A stretch of DNA of 45,353 bases. It comes from Planctomycetaceae bacterium. Its GTDB lineage: Bacteria; Planctomycetota; Planctomycetia; Planctomycetales; Planctomycetaceae. This document shows positions 9,166 through 16,007 of the stretch, one piece after another. The DNA lies in assembly GCA_020426515.1 (NCBI GenBank), contig JAGQPW010000027.1:1-45353 (forward strand), given 5' to 3'. Both the position numbers and the translations under genes were made by a program. Every line of letters starts with the position of its first letter. Within the stretch, counting starts at the first letter, position 1. The notes under the pieces were generated by a model that worked only from the letters and a program-made list of their open reading frames with translations, ran no database searches and was not told the origin of the DNA.

Positions 9166-9221
9166 CCTCTCCCCCGCCCAGGGAACTCGTTGGGCAGGGA
9201 ACATCTCCGGCGAGGGAGAGG
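9166..9221. repeat. GC-rich palindromic intergenic element (copy 1)
   Basis: Outer arms CCTCTCCC (9166-9173) and GGGAGAGG (9214-9221) enclose a nested hairpin GCCCA (9176-9180) / TGGGC (9191-9195). Similar CTCCCC/GGGGAG palindromes occur in the next two intergenic gaps, near 10260 and 11335. It has no T-tract, so it is not a classical terminator. It sits in the 265-bp gap upstream of the HemX/CcsA gene. Confidence 0.35.
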
Positions 9222-9333
9222 GACGTCGTTGTCGAACGGCTCGTCTCCATGGGGACAAGCAATGCGACGCTTTCAGGCGGTCAGGGACATGGGCCGTGAC
9301 CATGTCCGCGACGATCTTCAGTGTTCTAGGCGA

Positions 9334-10173
9334 TTAACCCATGCGAGACTTCATGAATTTCAGTCCCTGGGTTGCCAGATGCTCTTCGCTGGGGAACATT
9401 TTCCGCCAGATACGGGTGGCGGCGGCGAGGTCTGGCAGTGCAAGGCCAAAGGCTTCAATCACCATCCAGCCATCATAGCCAACTTCCTTCAGCCCTTCGA
9501 AATTGGAATCCCAGTTGACGCCCCCTTCGCCCGGCGTACTGCGGTCGTTTTCGGAGATGTGGACATGCACCATCTGATCGGCACAGGCCTTGATGGCGGT
9601 TTTGGGACACTTTTCCTCGATGTTGGCGTGGAAGGTGTCGTACATCATCTTCAGGTTGGGATGATTCACTTCACGGGTAAAGCGAGCCGCGTCTTCCGCA
9701 CAGTTCAGGAAGTAGCATTCAAACCGGTTCAGGTACTCGACAACGAGTGTTACGTTCTGCTGCTGGGCGTAGTCGGCCGCCTGAGCGAGAATCTCCTGGC
9801 CCCGCTTCCACTCCTCTTCAGTGCGGCCCTTGCCGGTGAATTCTCCGAGTGCCGAGTGAATGGGCCCCAGCAGGTGCGTGGCTCCGGCGGCAGCGACCAT
9901 GTCGGTCGCTTTCTTAAGTCGAGCCAATCCGGCGGCCCGCACAGCGGGATCGGGATCAATCGGGTTTTCCTCTTTGGTGCAAACCGTCACCGCGGTGGAG
10001 CCGAGTCCCAGTTCGGACAGCTTGGCCCCGACCTTTGTGAATGTCTCCAGATTCATGTCGAACACGGGGAGTTCCACGCCGTCGTAGCCCCAGCCCTTGA
10101 TCTGTTCAAGCAGTGGAAAATGAGTCTCGTCAACCGAGGCGGTCCACAGCAGCAGATTCAGTCCGTACTTCAT
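9334..10173 (-). CDS. Sugar phosphate isomerase/epimerase (xylose-isomerase-like TIM barrel)
   Basis: A 279-aa cytoplasmic TIM-barrel protein of the AP-endonuclease-2/xylose-isomerase-like superfamily, closest in look to D-tagatose/D-psicose 3-epimerases. The four expected metal ligands can be placed: Glu146 (VVEYLNRFE), Asp179 (MMYDTFHANIEE), His205 (HVHISENDR) and Glu240 (MVIEAF). Family members epimerise ketohexoses at C3 using Mn2+ or Co2+. Planctomycetes carry many paralogs, so the exact sugar is unknown. It lies between hemQ and the ccsA/hemA pair on the same strand, with 175-bp and 265-bp gaps that both contain hairpins, so it may be transcribed separately from them. Confidence 0.85.
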   Translation of the reverse strand: MKYGLNLLLWTASVDETHFPLLEQIKGWGYDGVELPVFDMNLETFTKVGAKLSELGLGSTAVTVCTKEENPIDPDPAVRAAGLARLKKATDMVAAAGATHLLGPIHSALGEFTGKGRTEEEWKRGQEILAQAADYAQQQNVTLVVEYLNRFECYFLNCAEDAARFTREVNHPNLKMMYDTFHANIEEKCPKTAIKACADQMVHVHISENDRSTPGEGGVNWDSNFEGLKEVGYDGWMVIEAFGLALPDLAAATRIWRKMFPSEEHLATQGLKFMKSRMG

Positions 10174-10259
10174 GTTGAATACTCCGATGAGTCGTTAGTA
10201 GAGAGTTGAATGAATACGTTGATCAGGTGGCAGGTCCGTGGCCCAAAGTTCAGTCCCCG

Positions 10260-10308
10260 CTCCCCCACAGCCGAGCCCGAAACAATGAGATGCTCGATTG
10301 TGGGGGAG
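10260..10308. repeat. GC-rich palindromic intergenic element (copy 2)
   Basis: A perfect 10-bp inverted repeat (CTCCCCCACA at 10260-10269, TGTGGGGGAG at 10299-10308) with inner arms GAGC (10273-10276) and GCTC (10292-10295). It fills most of the gap between hemQ and the epimerase gene. The stem is strong but no T-tract follows on either strand. Confidence 0.5.
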
Positions 10309-10348
10309 AGGGAGACGATTCACATGGACGTCATGGTCCTGTCTTCCG

Positions 10349-11194
10349 CTAGTCGATGATTCGCAGGTGCTTGAGCACGGCTTCCGGTTCCATGATGTAG
10401 CCGATGTAGAATTCGCCGAACTCTCCGTAGCGGGCGGACGCTTCATCGAACCGCATGGTGTAGACGATCTCCTTGATGTACTCGGGAGCCCGGCCCCACA
10501 GTGTGACGCCCCACTCCCAGTCATCGAATCCGGTCGAGGCGGTAATCACCTGCGACACTTTGCCCGCGAACTTGATTCCCGAGGTGGCATGCTCCGACAT
10601 CAGACGAGATCGTTCGCTGAACGGAAGCTGATACCAGTTCGCGTGCGGATCGCGGATCTTGTTCATCGGGTAGAAGCAGATGATCGGCCAGTTCGGGAAG
10701 TCCGGATACAGCCGCTGCTTGTTCATCATCGGCAGCCGTTGCTCATAGGCATTGACCTTGGCCTGATACGACGGATCGTCCGGCGAGGTGCCATCGCGTT
10801 TCAGCCTCTCTGAATACTGCTCCACGGTGGGGACATATTCCGAGACTTCGGTGATTGAGACGAACGAGTAGGTCGGCTCCAGTGCCGTTCCCAGTGCCGA
10901 CGACCGCACGCGCTGGTGAATGGCATCGATCTTCAGAGGATCCGGGTCAAACATCACCACACCAAAGTCAGCGCGGTGGCCGGAGACGACAAACGATTGA
11001 ATACGTTCCGGAGCCTCTTCGCCTTCCGGGTTCAGGGCGGCGATGACTGCGTCGGCTCCTTCGCGACGCTGCTCGTAGCCAAGCTGCGCCAGTGCCTGTT
11101 GATTGACCCGGTAATAGATGTGCAGGGAATGCCATCCCTCACTCAATTTGGTTGTGGGATCGGGCAGGTTGGCTGGCGGGTGTGGTCGGTTCAT
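10349..11194 (-). CDS. hemQ: Coproheme decarboxylase HemQ (chlorite dismutase family)
   Basis: Catalyses H2O2-dependent oxidative decarboxylation of coproheme III to heme b, the last step of the coproporphyrin-dependent heme pathway. The 281-aa sequence shows the family core: FYPMNKIR with the radical-forming Tyr175, NWYQLPFSERSRLM, SEHATSG with the proximal heme ligand His202, GFDDWEWGVTLW, and MRFDEASARYGEFGEF. These match functional HemQ more than true chlorite dismutase, which relies on a distal Arg instead. Two more heme-related genes lie downstream on the same strand (HemX/CcsA and hemA). The ferredoxin-like gene precedes it. Confidence 0.92.
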   Translation of the reverse strand: MNRPHPPANLPDPTTKLSEGWHSLHIYYRVNQQALAQLGYEQRREGADAVIAALNPEGEEAPERIQSFVVSGHRADFGVVMFDPDPLKIDAIHQRVRSSALGTALEPTYSFVSITEVSEYVPTVEQYSERLKRDGTSPDDPSYQAKVNAYEQRLPMMNKQRLYPDFPNWPIICFYPMNKIRDPHANWYQLPFSERSRLMSEHATSGIKFAGKVSQVITASTGFDDWEWGVTLWGRAPEYIKEIVYTMRFDEASARYGEFGEFYIGYIMEPEAVLKHLRIID

Positions 11195-11334
11195 TGCGAG
11201 GCGGGTTTCTCAGGAGTTCAGGAATCAAGTCGCGGACAGGTCAGCAACAGCCGACATGATAGGTTCGATGGCGTTAAGCGTGTAGCCGGTGGAGAGTTTT
11301 CCTTGCTGGAGAATCGGTTCGTTGAGCTCAGGTT

Positions 11335-11406
11335 CCCCCTCGCTCGCGAGACATCTTCACTTGTGAGCGGATGGATTCAGCGAGGGCGCGGGTTCGGGAG
11401 AGGGGG
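11335..11406. repeat. GC-rich palindromic intergenic element (copy 3)
   Basis: Outer arms CCCCCT (11335-11340) and AGGGGG (11401-11406), with an alternative inner pairing CCTCGCT (11338-11344) / AGCGAGG (11379-11385) and a self-complementary CTCGCGAG at 11343-11350. It lies in the 238-bp gap between the ferredoxin-like gene and hemQ. Composition and arm sequence resemble the elements near 9166 and 10260. Confidence 0.3.
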
Positions 11407-11432
11407 CAAGGGAGCCGTCACCTGGGCACCCG

Positions 11433-12458
11433 TCAAAAGTCCAATGCATCCAGCCCATCCATCAGGTCATCAAGTTCGTCCTTGGCCTGCTGGGCGGTTT
11501 GCGTCTGCCGGCGGGGAATGCCGACCGTCGCCCCCACCGCATCACGTCCATCATTCACCAATTCCGCATCCCGTTCAGCAATGGCCATCTCCAGGGCATC
11601 TTTTCCGTTGCCTCCCCCGAACAGTTGCGTCAGGTCAATCTTCAGCCCCGCCACTTCCCCTTCCGCTCCAGCAATCGCGGGCGTCTTGTGCTGCGGGAAC
11701 ATGATCGCATTCTCGGGACAGACGCGGCTGCACGCGGGGCAGCCCTTCTTACAGTTGTCCTGGGCTTCCACCAGAATGCGGTCGAGCGTATCGACGCCAT
11801 ACACACCAAACAGACAGAAATCGATGCACTCCATGCAGTTCGTGCAGCGGTCGTAGTCGATGACGGGATACCACCGTCGCTTGGGAGGCTCGGCATCCTG
11901 CGGGTTGGGCAGAATCGGCAAGGCTCCTTCTTCGGCAGGGGGCTGGGCCAGATACCGTTCCAACTGCTGAGGCTGCGGCTCGCCACCAATCCACGACATC
12001 AGGTCAACCACCTGCTCCGAGTGGTCCCGCACAATGCGTTTGATTTCATCAATGTAGGGCTGGGCTGTTGGCTCAACTCGAAAGTCGATGCAGTACAGCT
12101 TTCGATTGGGGGTGTCGGCCGCCCCAATTCCCTGCAGTTCCGGTTGCTCCTCGGGGTCGAAGTCTTCGTCTTCCCCCCGCAGATACGAGATCCCTTCCCG
12201 TCCCTTCACTCCCTGTCGATCCAGCACCCAGCGCGCAGCGCGAGGGTAAATCCACGACAGCACCACCAGTGGCCCACTCACGCCCCGCAAGAACAATAGC
12301 CCCGTGTGGTCGGGGCCCATGTCGTACAGGTGGGGCACAATGGAAACTTCGACATCCCGATCCATGATCAGCCGCGCAGCCACTTCCTCTTCCAAAGCCC
12401 GCTGCTTGGGATTCTTGCTTTGACCCTGGGAGATGACGACCGTCAGTTTTTTTGCCAT
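11433..12458 (-). CDS. 4Fe-4S ferredoxin-type iron-sulfur protein
   Basis: A 341-aa cytoplasmic protein with a two-cluster ferredoxin domain around residues 200-250: [11 protein letters not shown], then [13 protein letters not shown], each giving four Cys for a [4Fe-4S] cluster. The first ~130 residues ([13 protein letters not shown], then [18 protein letters not shown]) form an unrecognised alpha/beta domain. The last ~80 are acidic and helical. I start at 12458 because this ATG precedes a compact beta-strand-type N-terminus; the ORF could extend to 12515 but those residues look non-coding. It is the first gene of the leftward block that continues with hemQ. An electron-transfer role is likely, but the partner cannot be named from the sequence. 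Confidence 0.8.
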   Translation of the reverse strand: MAKKLTVVISQGQSKNPKQRALEEEVAARLIMDRDVEVSIVPHLYDMGPDHTGLLFLRGVSGPLVVLSWIYPRAARWVLDRQGVKGREGISYLRGEDEDFDPEEQPELQGIGAADTPNRKLYCIDFRVEPTAQPYIDEIKRIVRDHSEQVVDLMSWIGGEPQPQQLERYLAQPPAEEGALPILPNPQDAEPPKRRWYPVIDYDRCTNCMECIDFCLFGVYGVDTLDRILVEAQDNCKKGCPACSRVCPENAIMFPQHKTPAIAGAEGEVAGLKIDLTQLFGGGNGKDALEMAIAERDAELVNDGRDAVGATVGIPRRQTQTAQQAKDELDDLMDGLDALDF

Positions 12459-12603
12459 GGGGGGCGGCTCGGTGGGACACAGGAATCGACGTTCTCCCCT
12501 CAGTGTCGTCGCCAAGGGAGGTCGTTTTCAAGGGAGTCACTGTGGGAAGCTCGTTGAGCGTTGAACGTTGAGGGGCCAGCGGCCCACGTTGGCGACTCTT
12601 TGC

Positions 12604-12642
12604 TTGACATGCAACCGTTTGGTTGCATAATGTGGCTGGAGG
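12604..12642 (+). promoter_or_regulatory. Promoter with embedded palindromic operator and RBS for the ArsR-type regulator
   Basis: A consensus -35 TTGACA (12604-12609) and -10 CATAAT (12626-12631) are 16 bases apart. A perfect palindrome, ATGCAACC (12609-12616), four bases, then GGTTGCAT (12621-12628), occupies the spacer and reaches into both boxes. This is a textbook repressor site. The next gene is an ArsR-family regulator, so autoregulation is the natural reading. A GGAGG Shine-Dalgarno (12638-12642) follows ten bases before the start, giving a leader of only about 15 bases. Confidence 0.8.
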
Positions 12643-12652
12643 TCGATGAATC

Positions 12653-12967
12653 ATGGATGAGGTATTCAAGGCACTGGCTGACCCAACTCGGCGAAAGCTG
12701 CTCGACCGGATGTATGAGAAGAGTGGGCAAACACTTGGACAGTTGTGCGAGCATCTCGACATGACCCGCCAGGCTGTGACCAAGCATCTCAGCATTCTGG
12801 AAGACGCAAACCTGGTCGCAATCGTCCGGCGGGGACGGGAGAAACTCCATTACCTGAATCCGGTTCCGATCCACGACATTGGCCAGCGGTGGATCAACAA
12901 GTTCGAGAGTCACCGACTCGATGCTCTCACTCAACTCAAACATGCTCTGGAGAAGTCCGATGAATGA
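12653..12967 (+). CDS. ArsR-family winged-helix transcriptional regulator
   Basis: A 104-aa repressor of the ArsR/SmtB fold. Residues about 1-75 form the winged helix: DEVFKALADPTRRKLLDRM, then the recognition helix in MTRQAVTKHLSILEDANLV, and the wing VRRGREKLHYLNP. No metal-binding Cys motif (such as CxCxxC) is present, so it belongs to the non-metal subgroup commonly paired with an AHSA1/SRPBCC gene. The downstream SRPBCC gene overlaps its stop by eight bases, so the two are co-translated. The palindrome in its promoter (12609-12628) is the likely autoregulatory operator. Confidence 0.92.
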   Translation: MDEVFKALADPTRRKLLDRMYEKSGQTLGQLCEHLDMTRQAVTKHLSILEDANLVAIVRRGREKLHYLNPVPIHDIGQRWINKFESHRLDALTQLKHALEKSDE

Positions 12968-13400
12968 CCGCAGCTTTGTCTATGTAATCCACATTGGTAC
13001 CACCGCAGCACAGTTGTGGGAAGCATTGACGACAGGCGAGTTCACGCAACAGTACTGGGGCGGGCGACGGATTGAGTCCAGCTGGGAAGTTGGCTCGCCC
13101 GTCTCGCACATCAAGCCCGATGGCGGCATAGACTGGCAGGGCGAAATAGTGGAGTGCAATCCTCCCCAGAAGCTTGTCTACACGTTCAAGGGGCAAGGAG
13201 ACCATTGGGAAGGCGAACCATCGCGGGTAGAGTTCACGATCTCGCCCAGCGGTCCTACCACAGTGATGCTGCGGATTGTTCACGACCAATTGTCCGAGAA
13301 AGCCTTCCAAGGCATCAGCATGGGTTGGCCAGCAATCCTGTCAAACCTCAAGTCCCTCCTCGAAGGAGGCTCGACGCTGGCGTATCACTGGAAAGGGTGA
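12960..13400 (+). CDS. AHSA1/SRPBCC domain protein
   Basis: A 146-aa START/Bet v1-like protein of the activator of Hsp90 ATPase homologue 1 type. Characteristic stretches are AAQLWEALTTGEFTQQYWGG, a central DWQGEIVECNPPQKLVYTF and the C-terminal helix GWPAILSNLKSLLEGG. These proteins bind small hydrophobic ligands; the ligand here is unknown. The start at 12960 (MNDRSFVYVIHIG) overlaps the ArsR gene stop as ATG-in-frame-shifted TGA, so coupling is expected. A longer in-frame ORF from 12879 is ruled out because it lies wholly inside the ArsR gene. The ArsR-SRPBCC pairing is common across bacteria. Confidence 0.9.
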   Translation: MNDRSFVYVIHIGTTAAQLWEALTTGEFTQQYWGGRRIESSWEVGSPVSHIKPDGGIDWQGEIVECNPPQKLVYTFKGQGDHWEGEPSRVEFTISPSGPTTVMLRIVHDQLSEKAFQGISMGWPAILSNLKSLLEGGSTLAYHWKG

Positions 13401-13733
13401 TTCACCATTCGCGATGCCGGGTGCCCCGGTTTGGGGAGAACTTGGGTGCCACGTGCTCTGCGAGTGACCGTAGCGTGCGTCGTGACGCACAGTTACACGG
13501 GAGAACGTCATGTGTCGGGTGCCATGGTCACATCGGGTCAGCGGGGTGAGCATGAGTGGGCTTCCGCCTGCCATTCCACATGTTTGTTCTGCTGTCGGGT
13601 TATAAGCATGCCGGCAAACCGGGGCAACGGGCCTGATCTTCGTGGTTCAACCTTCGCGCCGACGAAACCTGCTGTGTAAACTGAGATTTCTTCAGAATTC
13701 GGGAACTCTGGTCTGTCCCGAGGCTTCTAATGC
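13401..13733. other. Intergenic region with small hairpins (333 bp)
   Basis: No gene is seen. Just after the SRPBCC stop there is a short GC hairpin (CCGGG 13427-13431 / CCCGG 13435-13439) followed by TTT, possibly a weak terminator. A perfect hairpin GTGCGTC (13475-13481) / GACGCAC (13484-13490) has only two loop bases. The rest is low-complexity G/C sequence of the kind common between planctomycete genes. A possible ECF-type promoter lies at the right end. Confidence 0.5.
13702..13730 (+). promoter_or_regulatory. Possible ECF-type promoter
   Basis: GGAACTC (13702-13708) and TTCTAA (13725-13730) are 16 bases apart. This resembles the sigma-E-type consensus GGAACTT, N15-16, TCTAA, and could mark autoregulation of the sigma factor that follows. 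The problem is position: the predicted start site falls almost on the annotated ATG at 13734, which would give a leaderless mRNA or require a start slightly downstream (GTG at 13737 or 13743). Confidence 0.3.
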
Positions 13734-14312
13734 ATGGTGATCGTGAACGCAGACGATGGTCGGCTGATTGAACGCACTCTGGCTGGTGATACGCAGGCGT
13801 TTGGTGAACTGGTTCTGAGGTATCAGGATCGGTTGTACGGAACTCTGACTCACCTGCTGGGTTCCGTTCATGATGCGCACGATGTGGCTCAGGATGCCTT
13901 CATCGCGGCCTTCGATAAGCTCGACACCTTTCGTCAAGAATCCTCCTTTTACTCCTGGTTGTTTCGCATTGCTTACCATGCCGCTGTGAATAATCGACGC
14001 AAGCAGCGTCGACATCAGCACTTGTCGGTGGAAGGTCAGCGTGAGGCAACCGGAGCTGAACCCGCCGAATCCCGCCCCAACGACCCTGCAGCCCCGCTGG
14101 AATCTCTGGAAGACCAGCAGCGTGTGCAGGAAGCCTTAAACGAACTGGCCCCCGAGTTCCGAGATGTGTTGATCTTCAAGGAACTGGAAGGCCTCCGATA
14201 TGAAGAAATTGCTGTGCTGCTGGAGATTCCACTGGGGACTGTCCGCAGCCGCATCCACCGCGCCCGACACGAACTGAAAGAGAAACTGAGCCGCACGCCG
14301 TCCACCGGATAG
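13734..14312 (+). CDS. ECF-subfamily RNA polymerase sigma factor
   Basis: A 192-aa sigma-70-family factor with only regions 2 and 4, as in ECF sigmas. Region 2 covers about residues 25-90 (LRYQDRLYGTLTHLLGS, DAHDVAQDAFIAAFDKL, FYSWLFRIAYHAAVN). Region 4 covers about residues 130-185 (ALNELAPEFRDVLIFKELE, YEEIAVLLEIPLGTVRSRI). A 35-residue acidic linker joins them. It directs RNA polymerase to a dedicated regulon that cannot be read from this window. The following gene, 53 bases downstream, encodes a membrane-anchored anti-sigma-type protein that should hold it inactive. Confidence 0.93.
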   Translation: MVIVNADDGRLIERTLAGDTQAFGELVLRYQDRLYGTLTHLLGSVHDAHDVAQDAFIAAFDKLDTFRQESSFYSWLFRIAYHAAVNNRRKQRRHQHLSVEGQREATGAEPAESRPNDPAAPLESLEDQQRVQEALNELAPEFRDVLIFKELEGLRYEEIAVLLEIPLGTVRSRIHRARHELKEKLSRTPSTG

Positions 14313-14365
14313 ATCGCCATCGCGATCGTGATCCGGCCCCGGCATTCCGATTGAACGTTATTGCC

Positions 14366-15856
14366 ATGTCCCTGCCTGTATCCGAAGAACTGCTGTCCGC
14401 CTATCTCGATGGAGAACTGTCTCCCTCCGAGCATGAACTGGTGGAGCGTCTCCTGGATGAACTCCCGGCTCTGCGCGAGCAACTGGCCGAGTTGTCTCAG
14501 GTTGGAGAGAAGCTGCGCGCCCTGCGGCGGGAACCGGCGCCGGGGACTCTGCATCGCGATGTGATGTCCGCCCTGACCTCGCGCAGCGTGCTGAAGTCGG
14601 ATTCGCCCGCCCGCCCGTTGGTGGCTCGTGATGTGGCCAAAGCTGCCGGGGCACTGGCGGCATGTCTGGCTGTCGGATTCAGCGTCTGGCTGGCCAATCG
14701 TCCGGGGGCAGAGACGGGGCCGAACGCGGCCTCGGAAGTGGTCGCGATTCACGAGGCCGACGATTCGGCAACCGGGGTAGTCGGGATGTCGGCTGCTCCC
14801 CAACCGATGCTGGCGGTTGCAGAGGCCCCCGAAGCCAATGGTCTGGCCGCTGCTGTAACTGCAGCCACTCAGCCGGGACGCACTATGATGCATGCTCCGC
14901 TGGCTGCAGCGGCACCGGCGATGGACAAGCGGGCGATGGGGAGTGCGGCGAGGAAAATGGCGTCCACGGAGGAAACCATTCGAGATCGGCTGCTGACGCC
15001 GGGCTATGTGCCCAATGCGGGCGAGCTGCTTTCCTATCTGGATGTGGTGGATGACCAGCCCGTGGTGGTTGAATACACCGTGGCCGATGTTCAACAGGCG
15101 TTAGGGCAGGTTCAGGTTCTGCTGAGCCGGAATGGGATTCGCGCTGTCGGTGAGTCCAAGGCTCCTGTTCAGGTTGAAGGTGATGGGACCGTGGCCGTTT
15201 ACCTGGAAGCCAATGACCAGGAACTGGCGGATGTGCTCGACGGATTGCAGTCACTGCCGCTGGTGATGGTCGTGGATGAGGCCGAAACACTGGCTTCGTT
15301 GCCCCGCATGAGGCGACAGAGTCTGCAAACGCGGCCGTTCAGCAGCGCGGCAATGAAGCAAGGGCTTGCGGCAGATCGAAAGCTCATGGCAGAAGCGGTG
15401 GTCCGTCCTCCAGCCCCACCTGTTGCCGAACGGATCGATGATCCGGCGGCGTACGGCGGAGGGAACCGACTCGGCTTAAAGGATGTGGAAAAGCCTGCCG
15501 GTCAAATCAATGAGAGCTTCATGCTGCGTTCAGTAGCGCAGGCAGGCGCCGATCCGCAGAGGGCGAGCGCGAAATCTTCGGAGCAAAGCAGCTTCCAACT
15601 CGCGCTGCCTCACGCGGAGGAACTCAGGTCGGTGTTGAATTCCCGGCGGGACGATGGCAGAGACCTGACGCGTGAGAAGGGACAGTCGGCAGGGGGGGCA
15701 TTGGGAGGCGGGGCTGTTGCCGATGCCGATCGCTTGCCGGAGACTGCCGAAAAGCAGGCCCAGGCTGGTCGTCGACGGGTTGTCATTTTCCTGCAGTCGG
15801 ACGCGACTCCCGCATCTCCAGCGGTGGAGACTTCGCCAACTCTTGAGAAGCAATAG
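14366..15856 (+). CDS. Membrane-anchored anti-sigma factor, zinc-motif-free
   Basis: A 496-aa protein whose first ~55 residues (SEELLSAYLDGELSP, then a helical HELVERLLDELPALREQL) match the anti-sigma N-terminal domain that clamps ECF sigmas. One membrane segment lies at about residues 93-110. The remaining ~385 residues should be periplasmic. They include an alpha/beta module (about residues 225-310: VVVEYTVADVQQALGQVQVLL, then LEANDQELADVLDGLQSLPLVMVVDEAE) and a Gln/Ala-rich C-terminus. The usual HxxxCxxC zinc motif of ZAS anti-sigmas is missing. I use the ATG at 14366; an in-frame TTG at 14351 is also open. Release of the sigma factor presumably needs sensing or proteolysis. Confidence 0.8.
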   Translation: MSLPVSEELLSAYLDGELSPSEHELVERLLDELPALREQLAELSQVGEKLRALRREPAPGTLHRDVMSALTSRSVLKSDSPARPLVARDVAKAAGALAACLAVGFSVWLANRPGAETGPNAASEVVAIHEADDSATGVVGMSAAPQPMLAVAEAPEANGLAAAVTAATQPGRTMMHAPLAAAAPAMDKRAMGSAARKMASTEETIRDRLLTPGYVPNAGELLSYLDVVDDQPVVVEYTVADVQQALGQVQVLLSRNGIRAVGESKAPVQVEGDGTVAVYLEANDQELADVLDGLQSLPLVMVVDEAETLASLPRMRRQSLQTRPFSSAAMKQGLAADRKLMAEAVVRPPAPPVAERIDDPAAYGGGNRLGLKDVEKPAGQINESFMLRSVAQAGADPQRASAKSSEQSSFQLALPHAEELRSVLNSRRDDGRDLTREKGQSAGGALGGGAVADADRLPETAEKQAQAGRRRVVIFLQSDATPASPAVETSPTLEKQ

Positions 15857-15908
15857 TCGCACCGGGGGGCGTGAGTCCTGTCCGCGAACGTCTCATGGGG
15901 GATTCTTC

Positions 15909-16007
15909 ATGGTCGAAAACGAATTGACCCCTGCCCGTTCTGAACCTAGAGTTGCCCGGCGGAATGTCCGCATATCGGTCAAATCACTCAGGGCAACTGG
16001 ACGCTGA
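15909..16007 (+). CDS. Candidate 32-codon leader ORF coupled to ftsH
   Basis: A short ORF (starts [15 protein letters not shown], ends SLRATGR) has a GGGGGA Shine-Dalgarno (about 15896-15901) seven bases before its ATG. Its TGA stop overlaps the ftsH ATG by one base (TGATG at 16005-16009). The ftsH start itself has no Shine-Dalgarno, so translation of ftsH may depend on ribosomes finishing this ORF. The peptide is basic and resembles no known family. It may be only a coupling device, or chance. Confidence 0.4.
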   Translation: MVENELTPARSEPRVARRNVRISVKSLRATGR

